DNA of 64,000 bases from Saururus chinensis (taxonomy: Eukaryota > Streptophyta > Magnoliopsida > Piperales > Saururaceae): NCBI GenBank assembly GCA_035235625.1, contig CP141142.1, positions 34,668,995 to 34,732,994 on the forward strand, given 5' to 3'. Shown here piece after piece: positions 48,425-60,174 of the stretch. The number at the start of each line of letters is the position of its first letter. The stretch's first letter is position 1. The notes beneath the pieces were generated by a model. It was not told where the DNA came from. It did not search any database and was given only the letters and a program-made list of their open reading frames with translations. A program made the position numbers and the translations under genes.

Positions 48425-50884
48425 TGTAATGTCCCTGATTGTTCTACTATTTTTTTGTTGTTTTATTGATGAGAAAATTTGATACTTTGGAGTATTTATT
48501 TTTCGTATTTTACCCTAATATTCGTACCTGTAAAGTTGGATGTGAGGCCTCATTATGGGCAGTGGACCTTGGTGCACCACAAAAGACATTGGCATGATAA
48601 AAAAATGAAAAATAAAGAGAAAAGGAGAGAGGAAAGAAAGTTCAATGCATTATATAGGGCCTTGGCATGTAAAGAGGACTTCGATGTGTAAAAGAGAGTT
48701 TAGATGCATGAGAGAAGGCTTTAGTGTGGAAATGGTGGGTTCGAGGGGACTTCAACACATGAGAAGCCAGTTTCGGTGTGAATTTTGGTTGTGCGCCATG
48801 TAAATGAGGGGGTAAGTGAAAAAAAAATAATACTATAAATGGATCACAGCTCTCAGAGGCATGATTGTTTTTGGTCATTCAGAGGCTCCTAACTCTCCTA
48901 GAATCTTCTTGCTCTCTTTAGATACCTCTCCGGTCGCCATTGCCACAGCCTCTTGTGGCTACCTCTCACTAGACTCAGCTTCGACTAGCTGCCACGGTCA
49001 CAGCTACCACCAACCCTTCCCAGCCTTCTCTTGCGCCTGCCTAGCCTCCCCTGTTTCTCCCTTTCTCTATGTGTTTTTGATCGCTACCATTGAAAGCTAT
49101 CATATTCCACCGATTTTCACTCCGGGTTGCCATGAATATAATAGTGTCGGCCAAAGATACCACCAGCCTCTCTTAGTTCTTCTCTTACATTTGACACCAC
49201 CTCCCTCACTTCTTTCTTTTGTTTTGCGTTGGGCCGCTAGAGGGCCACTCATTGCCAACCTTTGTTGCAGTTCATTCCACCTGACATTCATGACCAATGT
49301 GGTGCTGCTTGGAGGAGCCGCTTGCTGCCGCCCTCCACCAAAGTTAGCTTAACCTTGTTGGGGTTGTGATTACCACTCAAGGATTTTTGTAAGGAGAGTA
49401 TTTGTTTGTAATAGATTTAGTGATTGGTTAGCCCATCAGCAAGTAGTGGTAGACTGTCATAAGAAACAAGTGATGTTTGAGTGCCTTAAAGGTCAGAGTG
49501 TTGTATTCATGATATATAGGAATGGCTAGCTTTATGCTTTGTGTTAGTCATCAAGGCGAGACGATGATATGGTAAAGGTTTTAGAGCCTTTTTGTAAGCT
49601 TGTTTGAGAAGTTGTCTCAGGGATTCAATCTACAATAGTTGGACATTGTATTTTTTTTTTGTGTTCCCTGATTACTTAATGAATTTTTGCCTAAGAGAAT
49701 GGCGGAGTTCATTTTTGAGTTAGTGCTTAGTGCACTTCCTACTCCAGGGCACCATATAGGATGACCCGATAAGTTAAATCAACTCAAGGATGAGTTGATA
49801 GAACTTCTAGATAAAAGGATTCATTTGACTAAGTGTATTGTGCAAGATATGTAAGTTTTATTATTTCCTTATTAGTGCAAAGTTTTATTTGTTCGGTTTG
49901 TTTTGATTTTTGGTGTGATGGGTTGGTTTAATTATGAATTTTCTTAGGGTTATTTTGTTTTTTAGTGGAAAAACATTTGTGTCTAGCCTAATCTACCAAG
50001 AGCCATACTAATTGGTGTTATTTTTGCAATTTAATTCCTTAATTAATGTAATGGACCCCACCCTATGATCAACGTCCATCTCAAGTGATGTGCCAACTTC
50101 TTGGGTTGTCAACCCTCACTTAACATTTTAAATGGGCTTGGGCCATGTCAAATTTGATTTTTAGTGTATGTCACTTAAATGGGTTCACTTATTCCATTGT
50201 TGGGCCCATTCTAGACCCAATAAATTACCCTAGCTATAAATAGAAATCTTAACCTCTTTCTACATTTGGTGAGAGCTGAGATTAAGAGGATTTGGAGAGC
50301 TTTACCCCCATCTCAAAGAGAAAAATCTTAATCCAAGGTAAATCTCTCTAATCTCTTACATGTTTTTTTTATTTTGCCCTAAATCCCATATTTTTTTCTT
50401 CTTGAATGGGATTTTAGGTTTTCCTCTTCTCAAGTTCAATCTTTGATCCATGTTTTGAAACTATAGATTCAAATTTTTTGCTTCTACTCTTGTGATTCTC
50501 ATTTTAGGAACAATAGGGTGTTAGATCTATATCTATTAGTAGTTTTGAGCCTCTATTTGATAGATAGGTTGATTTTTTTATTAGGGCTAAGGTAACTTAA
50601 TTTATTGGGTAGGGTTTCCTTAAGCATTGGAGGTAATTTAAGGTCTACAATCTAATTTAAAGTAAGGGGTTTTTGTTTGATAAGGTTTTACTTGCATTAA
50701 TACCATGTTTGTGGGTAGAATTATGTTATTGAAGAATAAATATATGACTTCAATTGATTTTAGTCTTTATTTTGGATTCAAGACTACATTTCAGATACTT
50801 TTACTTTGCTTTTTACTCTCAATTATTTCATGGAAGTAGATTATCATGTCTAGATTGTGTTTCTAATTTTTTGAATTTTTCTAG

Positions 50885-50930
<46 letters not shown>

Positions 50931-52786
50931 TTTTGGGATACACATTGTACAATAATACAATTTTTTGTTTCCTATTTAGAAGCATGTTTAGGGATGTAAG
51001 CATTTGTTTTTTTGTTCCTTCTTTTTCTGATGTATCGATATACATGTTATGAGCATGTAAAAATTTTAAGTTGTTTGAAGCACGGTAAGTTAATGGAATA
51101 TTCGTAAATTTGAAAGTCGACAGTTTTAGCAGAACTGCATAGTCTCATTAATTAAATAACAAAAATTATTTTTTGTTCTTATTTTTATATGATATTTATT
51201 TAATAATACTATGATGTAGGTTTCTATAAATTTTTACATTGAGTGGAGTTTTTTTACTATTTTGCCTAAAATTTACATACTGTGATTATGCCAAAACATC
51301 TATTTAAGCTAGTATGGGGATAAATGAGTATATGCTTAATTTTAAGTTGAATTTTGATAAATTCTTTACAATTAATTCATGTTACTAGTAAAGTATGATC
51401 ATACTGAAGTATGAATGCTTGTACACATGCTACATTAATTATGTATGAACCAAGTTTTACATGTTCTAGCTTATTCACTCAGATGACCATGTATGTTTAT
51501 GTTTTCTCATACTCACATGATCTCATTTTCTACATATGGACTATGTTTTATGCATATTATGACTGATTAGTGTATGTTTACTTACATTTGCATATGCCTA
51601 GTATAGTTCACGTATGTATCATGTTGCATACATCATGAAAATGATTGTTAAGCCATGATTAATTGTATTTAAACATGATTAGCCAATTGGGTACCATAGT
51701 TTTCTGAATTAGCCACATTAGAGATTTATCAAATCAGTTTTATATCTAAAAGGGCAGGGTTTTATGCCCATTGAATGAGATTTTACATCCCTTGAAGGCA
51801 ACTTTCCTCCTTGGGTGAGAAGAGTGAAATACGATAATGAGATAAAACTATCGAGACACTGTTGGATTGAGAATCTAGGCTAGTTTTTCCATGTGCATCG
51901 GCTAACCAGGGGCACATCTTGCTTACAAGATTTACCAAACTGCTTAGGTCTTCCTTTTTAAGGATTTCTAAGGTGAGCAGGTCAACTTAGGCTTCAGCTA
52001 GGGTGAACAGGTTATTTTCTTTATTGTGAGACATTTATCGTGCTATTTACACATATTGTATATGGACTATAATGCTCATTAATGCAAGTTATGTAAGAAT
52101 AATGATGGTTATGGTTGCACAGATTGTGTATGGATTGTGATACTTGATCATGTAGGATGTATGTGGATTGAGATAATTGATCATGCATGATGTGTATGGA
52201 TTGTGATACTTGTTCATGAAGGATGTTTATAGATTATGAGATTTAAATGAATTGTTCATGAGATATAATTGAGACCATGATGCACCGTGTTGTTTATGGA
52301 TATGCAATGCATGAATGAGATTTCTATAGGTTGTATATGTGAGGGAATAGATACGCTCTTTTGTTATTAACACTGGTTTGTATGATACTTCTTATGGATT
52401 ATGTTTTGGTATTAATGTGATCTTTATGTTTATTCAAACCCAAACTGAGCTAATATCACCCCTTTGTTGTGTTATTTTTGTTTTGGGGCTATATTCTTGT
52501 GTCATGCAAGTGCTCAAGATGAGTTATTTTATGAGCATGAAGGTGAATAGATGCATGTGGAGTGTGGGCTAGTTCTTTGTGATGAGATAGACTTTTGTTT
52601 ATGACTTATGTATAACTTTGTTACTTTACATTTTTATGGATAGCCTTTTGATGGCTTAGATATGTTGTTGCCTATTTAGGCGTGGGACTATTATGTTTAT
52701 GAAATCATGTGGGTATGTGATGGACTAAGAGACTTTAATTAATTTTTCTTATCTTCCATTAATTTCTTTTGCACAAAGGGACTGCC
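48425..52786 (+). mobile_element. giant LTR (family B), copy 3, 3' end lost
   Basis: Starts TGTAATGTCCCTGATTGTTC, and its first ~130 bp align with the start of the LTR at 52787 (GTATTTTACCCTAATATTCG versus GTATTTGACTTCGGTATTCG). Further in it matches 15606-18635 in reverse, for example AATTAGCCACATTAGAGATT at 51707 and CTTTTGCACAAAGGG at 52766. It stops about 110 bp before the expected 3' terminus, where LTR-A copy 2 begins. A GC-richer island at 48860-49350 carries a spurious ORF. 4.36 kb, no coding domains. Confidence 0.78.
50888..50926. repeat. (AT)n microsatellite
   Basis: AT run within the LTR-B copy. Confidence 0.95.
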
Positions 52787-53039
52787 TGTAACGTCCCGGA
52801 TTTTATTACGATTTTTCTGCTATTTTTATCTGATCATTTTCAGCGATATATTGTGACGCTTCGGCGTATTTGACTTCGGTATTCGTACCTGTAGAGCCGG
52901 GTCTCGGGTCAGTCGTGGGCTATGGGCCTGGACGCGCGTTCTAACATGAAAAATCGTTGAAGAAAACAAAACTGCAGATAAGCTGGAAAAGAAAGAAAAA
53001 AAAAAGAAGATCGGGCTCGGGCGAGCCCGATCCAGAAGT

Positions 53040-54000
53040 TCTGGAGTGAACAGTGCGCCGCCCACCCCCCTTCCGGCCTCAGCCGCCGCCGGCCGCCGGT
53101 GGGCCGCAGGGCCGCCGCATCGGCTCCGCCCCGGCCGTGCGACGGCAGGGGGGCCGCTGTCTCGGCCCCATGGCTGCTCCGCCGCTCCGCCCGCCTCTCC
53201 CCTGTTTTCCCCGATTCCGCCTCTCCCTCTCTGTTCGTGCTTGGACGACGCCGTCGGTGGCCGGTGGGCTTTGCCCGGCCTCCGTCCGGCCAGTCTCAGG
53301 CTGGCGACGGCAGGGCCGCCGCCCTGGCCAGTCCCGCCGGCCCCTGAGCTCTCTCTCCCTCTGGTGAGTTCCCTCCCTCTCTCACTGTGTTGTATACCGC
53401 CGCCGCCGCCGTGGGCCGTCGAGGGCCGGCCGGCCACGGCTCTGCCCTGGGCCGGCGACGGCGGCAGGCCACCCCTCCCGGCCCCAGTGGTCCTCCTCCG
53501 CCGCCCCAGCCTCTGCTCCGCCTCTCCCCTGTTTTTGATTCCGCCACAGTCTCTCTGTCTCGTGACTTGGCAGCGCCGGCGGTGGCCAGTGGGCTCCGCC
53601 TGGCCTCCGTCCGGCCAGCCACGAGCCGGCGACGGCAAGGCCGCCGTCCTGGCCAGTCCCGTTGGCTCCCCCACTCGGATTCTTCCGGTTAGCCCTACTC
53701 CGCTCTCTCTCTGTATCTTGATTTTGCATCGCCGCCACTGGCCGGCAGTTACCGGACGGCCGCCGTGGGCTCCGCCCGGCCTCCGTCCGCCCAGTCACAG
53801 GCCGACGATGCAGGGCTGCCACCCTGGCCAGCCCCATCAGCCCCCGACCAGCTTCCTCCTTCCCCGCGTATTTTCCCTCTGCCCTGTGCTAATATTTGTC
53901 TCAGGTGGCTGGCTGTGGCCAGTTGGACTTCGTCTGGCCAGCCTCGGCCCGGCGGCACTAGTGTAGCTGCCTCCACCCAGCTCCTCCCTACTCCGGCCAC
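53040..54000. repeat. GC-rich tandem repeats inside LTR-A copy 2
   Basis: A module with CGCCTCTCCCCTGTTTT, GGCCTCCGTCCGGCCAG and GACGGCAGGGCCGCC recurs at about 53190-53360, 53520-53690 and 53740-53850, with a weaker fourth copy beyond. The six-frame ORFs of 100-306 codons here are Pro/Ala/Arg/Gly-rich by-products of GC composition, not genes. Confidence 0.8.
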
Positions 54001-56059
54001 CTTCCCTCTGTGGCCCTACTTGTCCCTCCGGTCAGCCACTTTTGTTGTGGACCTTGACACCGCCAACGTAGGTTGGCAGTGGCCGAATGGCCACCATGGA
54101 TTCCGCCCTTGCCTAACGACAGCTAGGGTTGGCCCTACCTGGGCCAGTTTGACTTCGTCTAACCCCTGCTCGTCGTTGTGCCCCTAGGGTTTTCCACCCG
54201 TTATGGACCATGGAGCATCGTTGGATGTCGAACACCCTTGGACCACCTTAGTGTCGCGGGTCTCAGCCTGGGGATGGCTGGCCGCCCTAGTGCGGCACCG
54301 CCCCTCTTCTTTCGGCATGGGCCAGGTTCCCCTCTGCCGATTGTGTCTGACCGCTCTATAGAGAGCGCCACGTGTTGCCCTTTGACCGTCTTACCCTCGC
54401 CGGACGCCGATTGGCCTCTAGTCGGCCTGCCTCGGCACAGCAACGGCAAAGGCCGTATTGCTGATCACCACCCTTGGGCATGGCCCTACCGCCCTTATGA
54501 GCTTTGGGCCGACGCCGTCTAGCCCCCTCTCCTCTCCCTTTAGCCGCGTGTGCAAGTAGCCACGTGTGCGGGTTAGGGTAGTGTTGCCGCATTGGCACCG
54601 CCCGACCGTCTGATGGCTCTGCCATCTTTTGGAGTTGACATTGGAGTCCTCCATCAGTCTCCTCCATCCTTGAGTGTCACCCACACCTTCCGCCCTTATG
54701 TGGGCCCTGGTAAACGTGAAATCGACGCCTTTGGGTGCTGTCCACGGCCGATTTCGACGTCTTGTGACCGGTTGTGTATTTTTCAACCGCCGGTCGAATT
54801 TTAGTGAGTACACCCTGCCTTTCGATCGCACCTGCCACTCGTTGGCACGACCTTTCTCCCGGCCGCCCCTAGTGTGCCGCCGTGGATCGCGGATTTTGCC
54901 GCATTCATTTTGACACCCCTTTTGGCCGTGTGTAGTTCCGGTGCTTCCTAAACCTCGGGACAGCAGCTCTCTCAGCTAGGCAATGGTGTTGACCGCCGAC
55001 TCCGCCACCGACGCCGCCACCGTCGTATGCTCGCCATCAAACGTCATGAGTACGAGGTAGGGGAGCTTTGAACTCGTAAATTCATGACAACATGCTTTGA
55101 ATGAGTAGCAGCATGCTAGGCTTGCATGATTCCATGTTATGGATATTAAATCATGACATGTATGCATGATGTAAGATAGTGAATTATGCCACTTTGAGAT
55201 ACATGTATGTATGTATGTGAATTGTAAGCATGTTTTGTGTATGGCGTATGATGTATGCGCTAGTGATGGCTAGCGAATATGTTAGTGTGCTACTTATGTG
55301 TGTGTTGGACACGCTAGTGATGGCTAGCGATGTCGAGTAAGTTACGTATGTGGACTGTGTGGGCAGAGGTATGGGCGATGGACGGTAAGATTGGAAGGGT
55401 TTGGTATGAAGTTGGATGTGGATTTGGACGTGTAAGTGTATGATGGAAGACAGAGAAAGTAAGTTTGAGGAGCGAGGATTTGAGATGGGTCAGTTTGGTT
55501 TGGAGCGTACGTCAGGGGTTCGGTAAGTAAGAAGACTTAGGCTTGGAGCCTTATGAGGGTTTATTAGACAGTAAGAGCGTGCATAATTGTACAAGCATAA
55601 CGTACAAATTATGAAGTGAAAAGTAAGTATAATAAGTGAGGAATTAAGTAAGAGGTTGATAACAGGGATCTGCTGTGAGGAGCTCAGTTTGACGATGTAA
55701 GTAAGATGTTTGATCGTAGGGTGGATGTCAGAGGATGTATGTGTGCATAAGGATTTGTGTACGGTGAGTTATGTGTGACCTGGACGGGTAAGTGAAGTCT
55801 GCTGCCCCGACGAACTAGGGTTCGGATCGGGCTCAGCTTCAGTTTGATCAGTCGAGGACCGAGAGTTTGTGTGGCATAATTGTACCGCATAATATACTTA
55901 AGTTAAACTTGAATTATGAGAACGTTAATAATAGCGTTGTGAGTTTGAGACCTGAGGCGACGGATTAAGTTCCGTGTTTGAGCTAGTCGATAATGAATCG
56001 GCTGAGCACTTCTTGTGTCTTGCCATGGTGGTTATCCTGCGGGATTTTTGTCTGAGTGC

Positions 56060-56240
56060 TATATAGAGCACCGGACGTCTGATGCTCTGTTGAGAGCGAT
56101 GTATGTTTGATTTGGTCTGTGTGCTGTATAAGCCCAGACGTTTGATGCTCTGTTGAGAGCGAAGTATGTTTTGATTCGGTCTGTGTGCTGTACAAGCCCA
56201 GACGTTTGATGCTCTATTGAGAGCGTTGTATGTTTCCGCC
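56060..56240. repeat. ~62-bp tandem repeat inside LTR-A copy 2
   Basis: GTTTGATGCTCTGTTGAGAG plus GTCTGTGTGCTGTA and flanks occur about three times. Further short repeats (GGCACTATAAGACCC) follow at 56300-56410. Confidence 0.85.
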
Positions 56241-57689
56241 CAAGAGTGGCATCATGCGTTTACGCCCAAGTGGCACTGTATGTTTTCTGCCCAAGAGTGG
56301 CAATGGTACTATAAGACCCATTATGGTGGGCAATTTTCTGGCACTATAAGACCCATTATGGTGGGCAATTCTATGGCACTATAAGACCCCTTATGTGTGG
56401 GCAATTGTATGACCCCTTGTGTGGGTGTATGTTTGCGTGCTCAGGTAAGTAGTATTATGGATCTACTCTTACCTGTTTGATCTAGTGCCCCATGAGCATT
56501 GGTGTACCTTACCTTCGGAAAAGTCCATGGCGTCTAGTCACTCCCCGGAGGTTAAGGTGATGCCCCAGTGGCATTCTTTTCCTTTTTGACATTGGAGCTT
56601 ATTAGCTGTAATGAGCTTCAGTGGTCGATAGTATGTATACGACTGTATGACTGAGTTTGTACGTTTTGGGTAAGTGTATGATGATGAGTATGTGCACGAC
56701 TGTAAGATTGAGAATGTGCACGACTGTAAGATTGAGAATATGCACGACTGTAAGAGAGTAAGTATGAGCAAGACTGTAAGAGTTTGAATATGAGTTTGAC
56801 AGTAAGTGTAAGACCGTACGAGTAAGGTCGTACGAGTAAGTGTAAGATTGTACGAGTAAGGTCGTACAAGTATGCATAAGGTTTGAGTATGCCTTTGATT
56901 GTACGAGTAAGTTTGTAAGACCCTGATTAAGGGTGTTTGTGCACGTCTGATATGATGGTGTGTTATGCATGCTTATATGCTTATGTGCATAATTTTGTTA
57001 TACGTTGTTTGCCTCATGTTGTGTTGCATGACGCATGTTTTATGAACTTATTGAGTTCACCGTTAGGGATTTCCCCTACTGGGTATTTTCCTACTGAGTA
57101 TGAAAATACTCACCCTACTTTTAGCCCCGTTGTTCGGGAGGCTTTTGCAGGTTGTGTTGGAGAGCTCCTGGAGATGGACGCTCGTCTCTGCGGTGGATTG
57201 TTTCCCCCTCGACTCAAGTATAGTTGGTGCCACGATCTGATGTATTTGATGAGAGTTAAGTGTATGTATTCTGGACTTTTAATTTGGATCAGAGTAGACT
57301 GTTTATGGGACTTGTACTCGAGGACACCTGGGAGTTATTTGTATTTAAAAATCCATGATCATGGTGATTTAATCGTACGTATGTTTTCGAGTAGCGCCTG
57401 AGGATATTTGATTTGACGGTACGATGTTTAACCGTATCATGTTTAAAATTATAAACTGTTTATACGGGTTTTGATTTTGTCGTTTGACTCCGATTTATCG
57501 TATAAAAGAAAAAAAAATTTCTATGAGTTTTACGAAAAAGGGATGAAAAATCTCAGGCGTTTCACTGCCGTGTACTTCGATCTAGCCCGGTTTATGGTTA
57601 GCTTTCCACTTTGTCATGCCTTCGTCGTATCTCCTTAGGCCGGGTTCGGATCAAGGTGGTGTGGCGGGGCATGACAAATTGCCTTCAGG

Positions 57690-58060
57690 AATACATTGGT
57701 TTTGTCTGAGAAGAAGGTTGGGTCCTTGTGTATATACAATGACTACCAAATACTAAATCAGGTGGCTGACAAGAATTAGTACCCCTTGCTGAGGTTTGGT
57801 GATTTTTTGATGAATTTCGGTCTCCTAAGATTTTCTCGTGATTTGAGGTCAAAGTATCATCAGCTCAGGGTTTAGGATGAAGATATTGCTAAGTCAATAT
57901 TTTAGACTCGGTATGGTCATTACAGGTTTCGAAGGTTGCCATTTGGACTCACCAGCACTCTGTAGCATGTATTGATATGATAATGTAATATTTTAGAAGC
58001 TTTTGGATAGTCTCGTCATGATAATTAATGATGACATCTTGGAGTATTTCAAGGGTTACA
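57690..58060 (+). pseudogene. Ty3/Gypsy reverse transcriptase fragment
   Basis: One frame with stops reads EKKVGSL (KKDGS equivalent), YPLLRFGDF, RSKYHQLRV, TRYGHYRFRRLPFGLTST and, shifted, INDDILEYFK, where plants have FIDDILVYSK. These are motifs 1-5 of the Gypsy RT. Several stops and a mutated DD context (Asn-Asp-Asp) show decay. It follows the LTR end with no gag or protease between. Confidence 0.85.
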
Positions 58061-58299
58061 ATTCCTTCATTTTATACCACCTGAAGAAGGTAAATGTTGT
58101 GTATGCAATGAACATAAAATCTAAGGGTTTGGCCTACCAATATGATGGAGCATGAGTGTAGACTCCAATAATTAAATTTGCAACATGGTTTTAGTAGAAT
58201 AGTATGAAGAGAAACACTCGAGAATGGTTTTTCATATGCCTGACATGTTAAATTGTCAATGCAAGGCATCCAAAACTTTCATGATCCCTATCTCTTTTG

Positions 58300-58415
58300 G
58301 AGATTAGTTGAAGTGGGAGCTCCTCAAGAAGGATTTTTTTGTGGGTTTCCTTATATGTAGAAGTGGCATGAGGCGATTTAAGTCATTATGGACCAATTGA
58401 TGGAGTTTGTGCATA
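58300..58415 (+). pseudogene. Ty3/Gypsy integrase fragment
   Basis: LKWELLKKDFFVGFP, a stop, then KWHEAI and VIMDQLMEFVHI correspond to the Gypsy integrase core start (WKWE.I.MDFV.GLP, then DAIWVIVDRLTKSAHF). RNase H and connecting parts have been deleted between RT and this piece. Confidence 0.7.
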
Positions 58416-58419
58416 TAAA

Positions 58420-59384
58420 CATGGGAAAAAAAAAATTTCCACTGTATTTTACACATAGAAGTAAAAATATGTGTACAGTGAAGAAAATTTTCAAAATTTT
58501 ACGTGGAGAATACTATTCTGCATGCATAACAGTGAAATACAAAAATACATAGAAATTTTGTCTTAAGATTGTTATATTCGTATCTTCACCTTGTTTGTGA
58601 TGAGAAATGTTACTAGAATGTTTATGATCGAATCAAGCAATCCGCTTTGTCCTTCAGATAGAATTCGCCCTCCTTACTGGTGCTTAGGATTCGTGGGCGT
58701 CTGCCTCCTAAGATAAGATGATCAACCATATAACGTAGGAGCACCTCCAATATGGTACATGCAGTGAACCACAGCGAGTATGCTAACACAGGAAAATGAA
58801 ACAGACGGAAAATCCCAAATTGACTTTTTGCAGAAAACATTTTTCATGATTTTATAGAAAATCCCATTGAAGATAACCTTTCCCGTTCAAACGGTTGCAT
58901 CCATCCGTTAACAGACATATTCCTTAGTGAAAACAAACCGGACCCATTTTGGTTAATAGAAAACCAAACCAAATGAATTTGTCCCAAAAGTATTATCTTG
59001 TTGACCTGACCCGACCCGACCCAGCCGCGTGTGCAATGCGAACCGAGCTGGCGGGACGGCGGCGCGCGTGTAAGTTAGCCCACCTAGGTGCATTGGTCTA
59101 ACATCTCTCTCCCCCACAAAAGTGGGTTGGCCTAAGGGCTTATCATAAAAGGCCAAACTAAAGCCTTATATACCAACGCCATCACCTTCACCTAGGCGAT
59201 GTGGGACTATTTACTCCTTTAACCAATTCCCATGTGTTATTCTCATTCAATATGAAGTGGGCTTGGGCTTTCTCTACTAATTGGGTTTGACCCATTTAAG
59301 TAATCTGGGCTTGACCTATATAACAATTATTATGCCCATCTAAATAATATGGGATTAACCCATTAATAATGCTCACTTCTAACA
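58420..59384 (-). mobile_element. LTR-like repeat segment with internal promoter motifs
   Basis: On the minus strand it begins TGTTAGAAGTGAGCATTATT at 59384, directly against the duplicated TOM1-like fragment. It contains repeated GGGCTT/CCCATT words, the AGTCCCACATCG box, TATATAAGG, and GTTAACGGATGG further on. The layout (terminal TGTTAG, promoter, then long leader) is that of a plant LTR, probably Copia type. The 3' limit is unclear; I found no matching second LTR or target duplication in the window. Confidence 0.5.
59164..59207 (-). promoter_or_regulatory. snRNA-type USE plus TATA box pair
   Basis: Minus strand GTCCCACATCG (59197-59207) is identical to the plant snRNA upstream sequence element (RTCCCACATCG). 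After 24 bp comes TATATAAGG (59164-59172). In plant U6-type (Pol III) promoters the two boxes are about this far apart, versus about 10 bp more in Pol II snRNA genes. No U6 or other snRNA sequence follows. Position inside an LTR-like repeat suggests the retroelement uses or mimics it. Activity is not shown. Confidence 0.6.
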
Positions 59385-60174
59385 ATTCCATGAACCAGCT
59401 CAGGGGCTGCGTATAACGTCCATGTTTTTTTGTAATCCCAGGCCTCCAAAAACTAGTTTCTGTCCCTCCTCAAAGCACTGTTACTAGCCGTAACCAAGTT
59501 GGAGCCACTGACTCGACTTCTGAATTCTGATCAGAAAACAAGGCGCCGGCTCTGTCACTATTCAACAGATCCCTGATATCTGCAAATGCAGCTAGACCAT
59601 TGCAACATTTTAATTCTTTTGGATCAAGAGGAATTAATGCACCAGCCACTTATGGCGAAGCTCAATTGAGGCCAAGTTTAGGACCTGCAGGATTCTTGAC
59701 CGCAAATAGGCCACTGTAGCAGTTTAACTCCAATTCAAAGATAAGTGGTCATTCTGCTTCACCAGGTGAAGCAGAAAGTAATCCCAAACCAAGGCCTGGT
59801 TGGACAAAAACCTTTTATCCCTTCTTACAGATTATTTGAAGATTTGATTGATGTAAGAAATCCATATGGATTGAAGACAAGTGCAGCAGCCTCCACAAGT
59901 TTGGCTGGTTCATCTTGCCAAAGCATGTTTGGTGGATGAAAATGAGGTTTCATGTGGCATGCCCCTCTTCTGCTTAGTCTGCTCAAACTCCATGTGAATA
60001 TGTACAATAGTCAGTATGTATTTAAGTGTTCTTGATTTACATGACAAAATCTTTTTATGTACATGATTTGTCCCAAGAATTTCACTTTTATCGTTCTTGA
60101 GTTGGTGGCTTTCGTTAATGGCGTTAAATTCTTTTCCCATGTAAGTTTATGTGAGATGCATATTCTAATTTAGT
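59385..60174 (+). pseudogene. partial duplicate of TOM1-like exon 9 and 3' UTR
   Basis: The segment aligns with 42863-44135: end of intron 8 (TCCATGAACCAGCTCAGGGG), the AG acceptor, start of exon 9, the C-terminal codons ([18 protein letters not shown] equivalents at about 59805) and the 3' UTR. It lacks about 500 bp corresponding to 43012-43525 (the Pro/Gln-rich tract) and has frameshifts and stops (TGAATTCTGATC). It keeps about 27 bp (GGACCTGCAGGATTCTTGAC region, 59690-59716) absent from the intact gene. Presence of intron sequence shows DNA-level duplication, not retrocopying. Confidence 0.9.

Larger units (their letters stand above)
52787..57676 (+). mobile_element. giant LTR (family A), copy 2
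   Basis: 4,890 bp from TGTAACGTCCCGGATTTT to GGTGTGGCGGGGCATGACA. Homologous to the solo LTR at 11247-15578 (opposite strand) over the 3' two thirds. The flanks CTGCC and AATTG do not match, so no target duplication remains and this is not a simple solo LTR. Gypsy RT sequence starts right after it without a tRNA primer site, pointing to a deletion or a nested insertion. The island at 53010-54930 is very GC-rich and holds long overlapping frames on all strands. Confidence 0.82.

Noticed and set aside
48861..49352. 163-codon ORF
   Set aside because: Lies in the GC-rich island of an LTR copy, at the same relative place as islands in other LTR copies. No domain.
53046..53966. 306-codon plus-strand ORF and several overlapping long ORFs on both strands
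   Set aside because: All six frames are open because of extreme GC content and tandem repeats inside a giant LTR. The products are Pro/Ala/Arg/Gly-rich with no domain.
52787..57676. A solo LTR with target duplication
   Set aside because: The 5-bp flanks CTGCC and AATTG do not match, and RT sequence follows directly.
59040..59160. A small RNA gene driven by the USE/TATA pair
   Set aside because: No U6, U3 or other snRNA sequence, and no clean T-run terminator at a suitable distance. I keep only the promoter-like motif.
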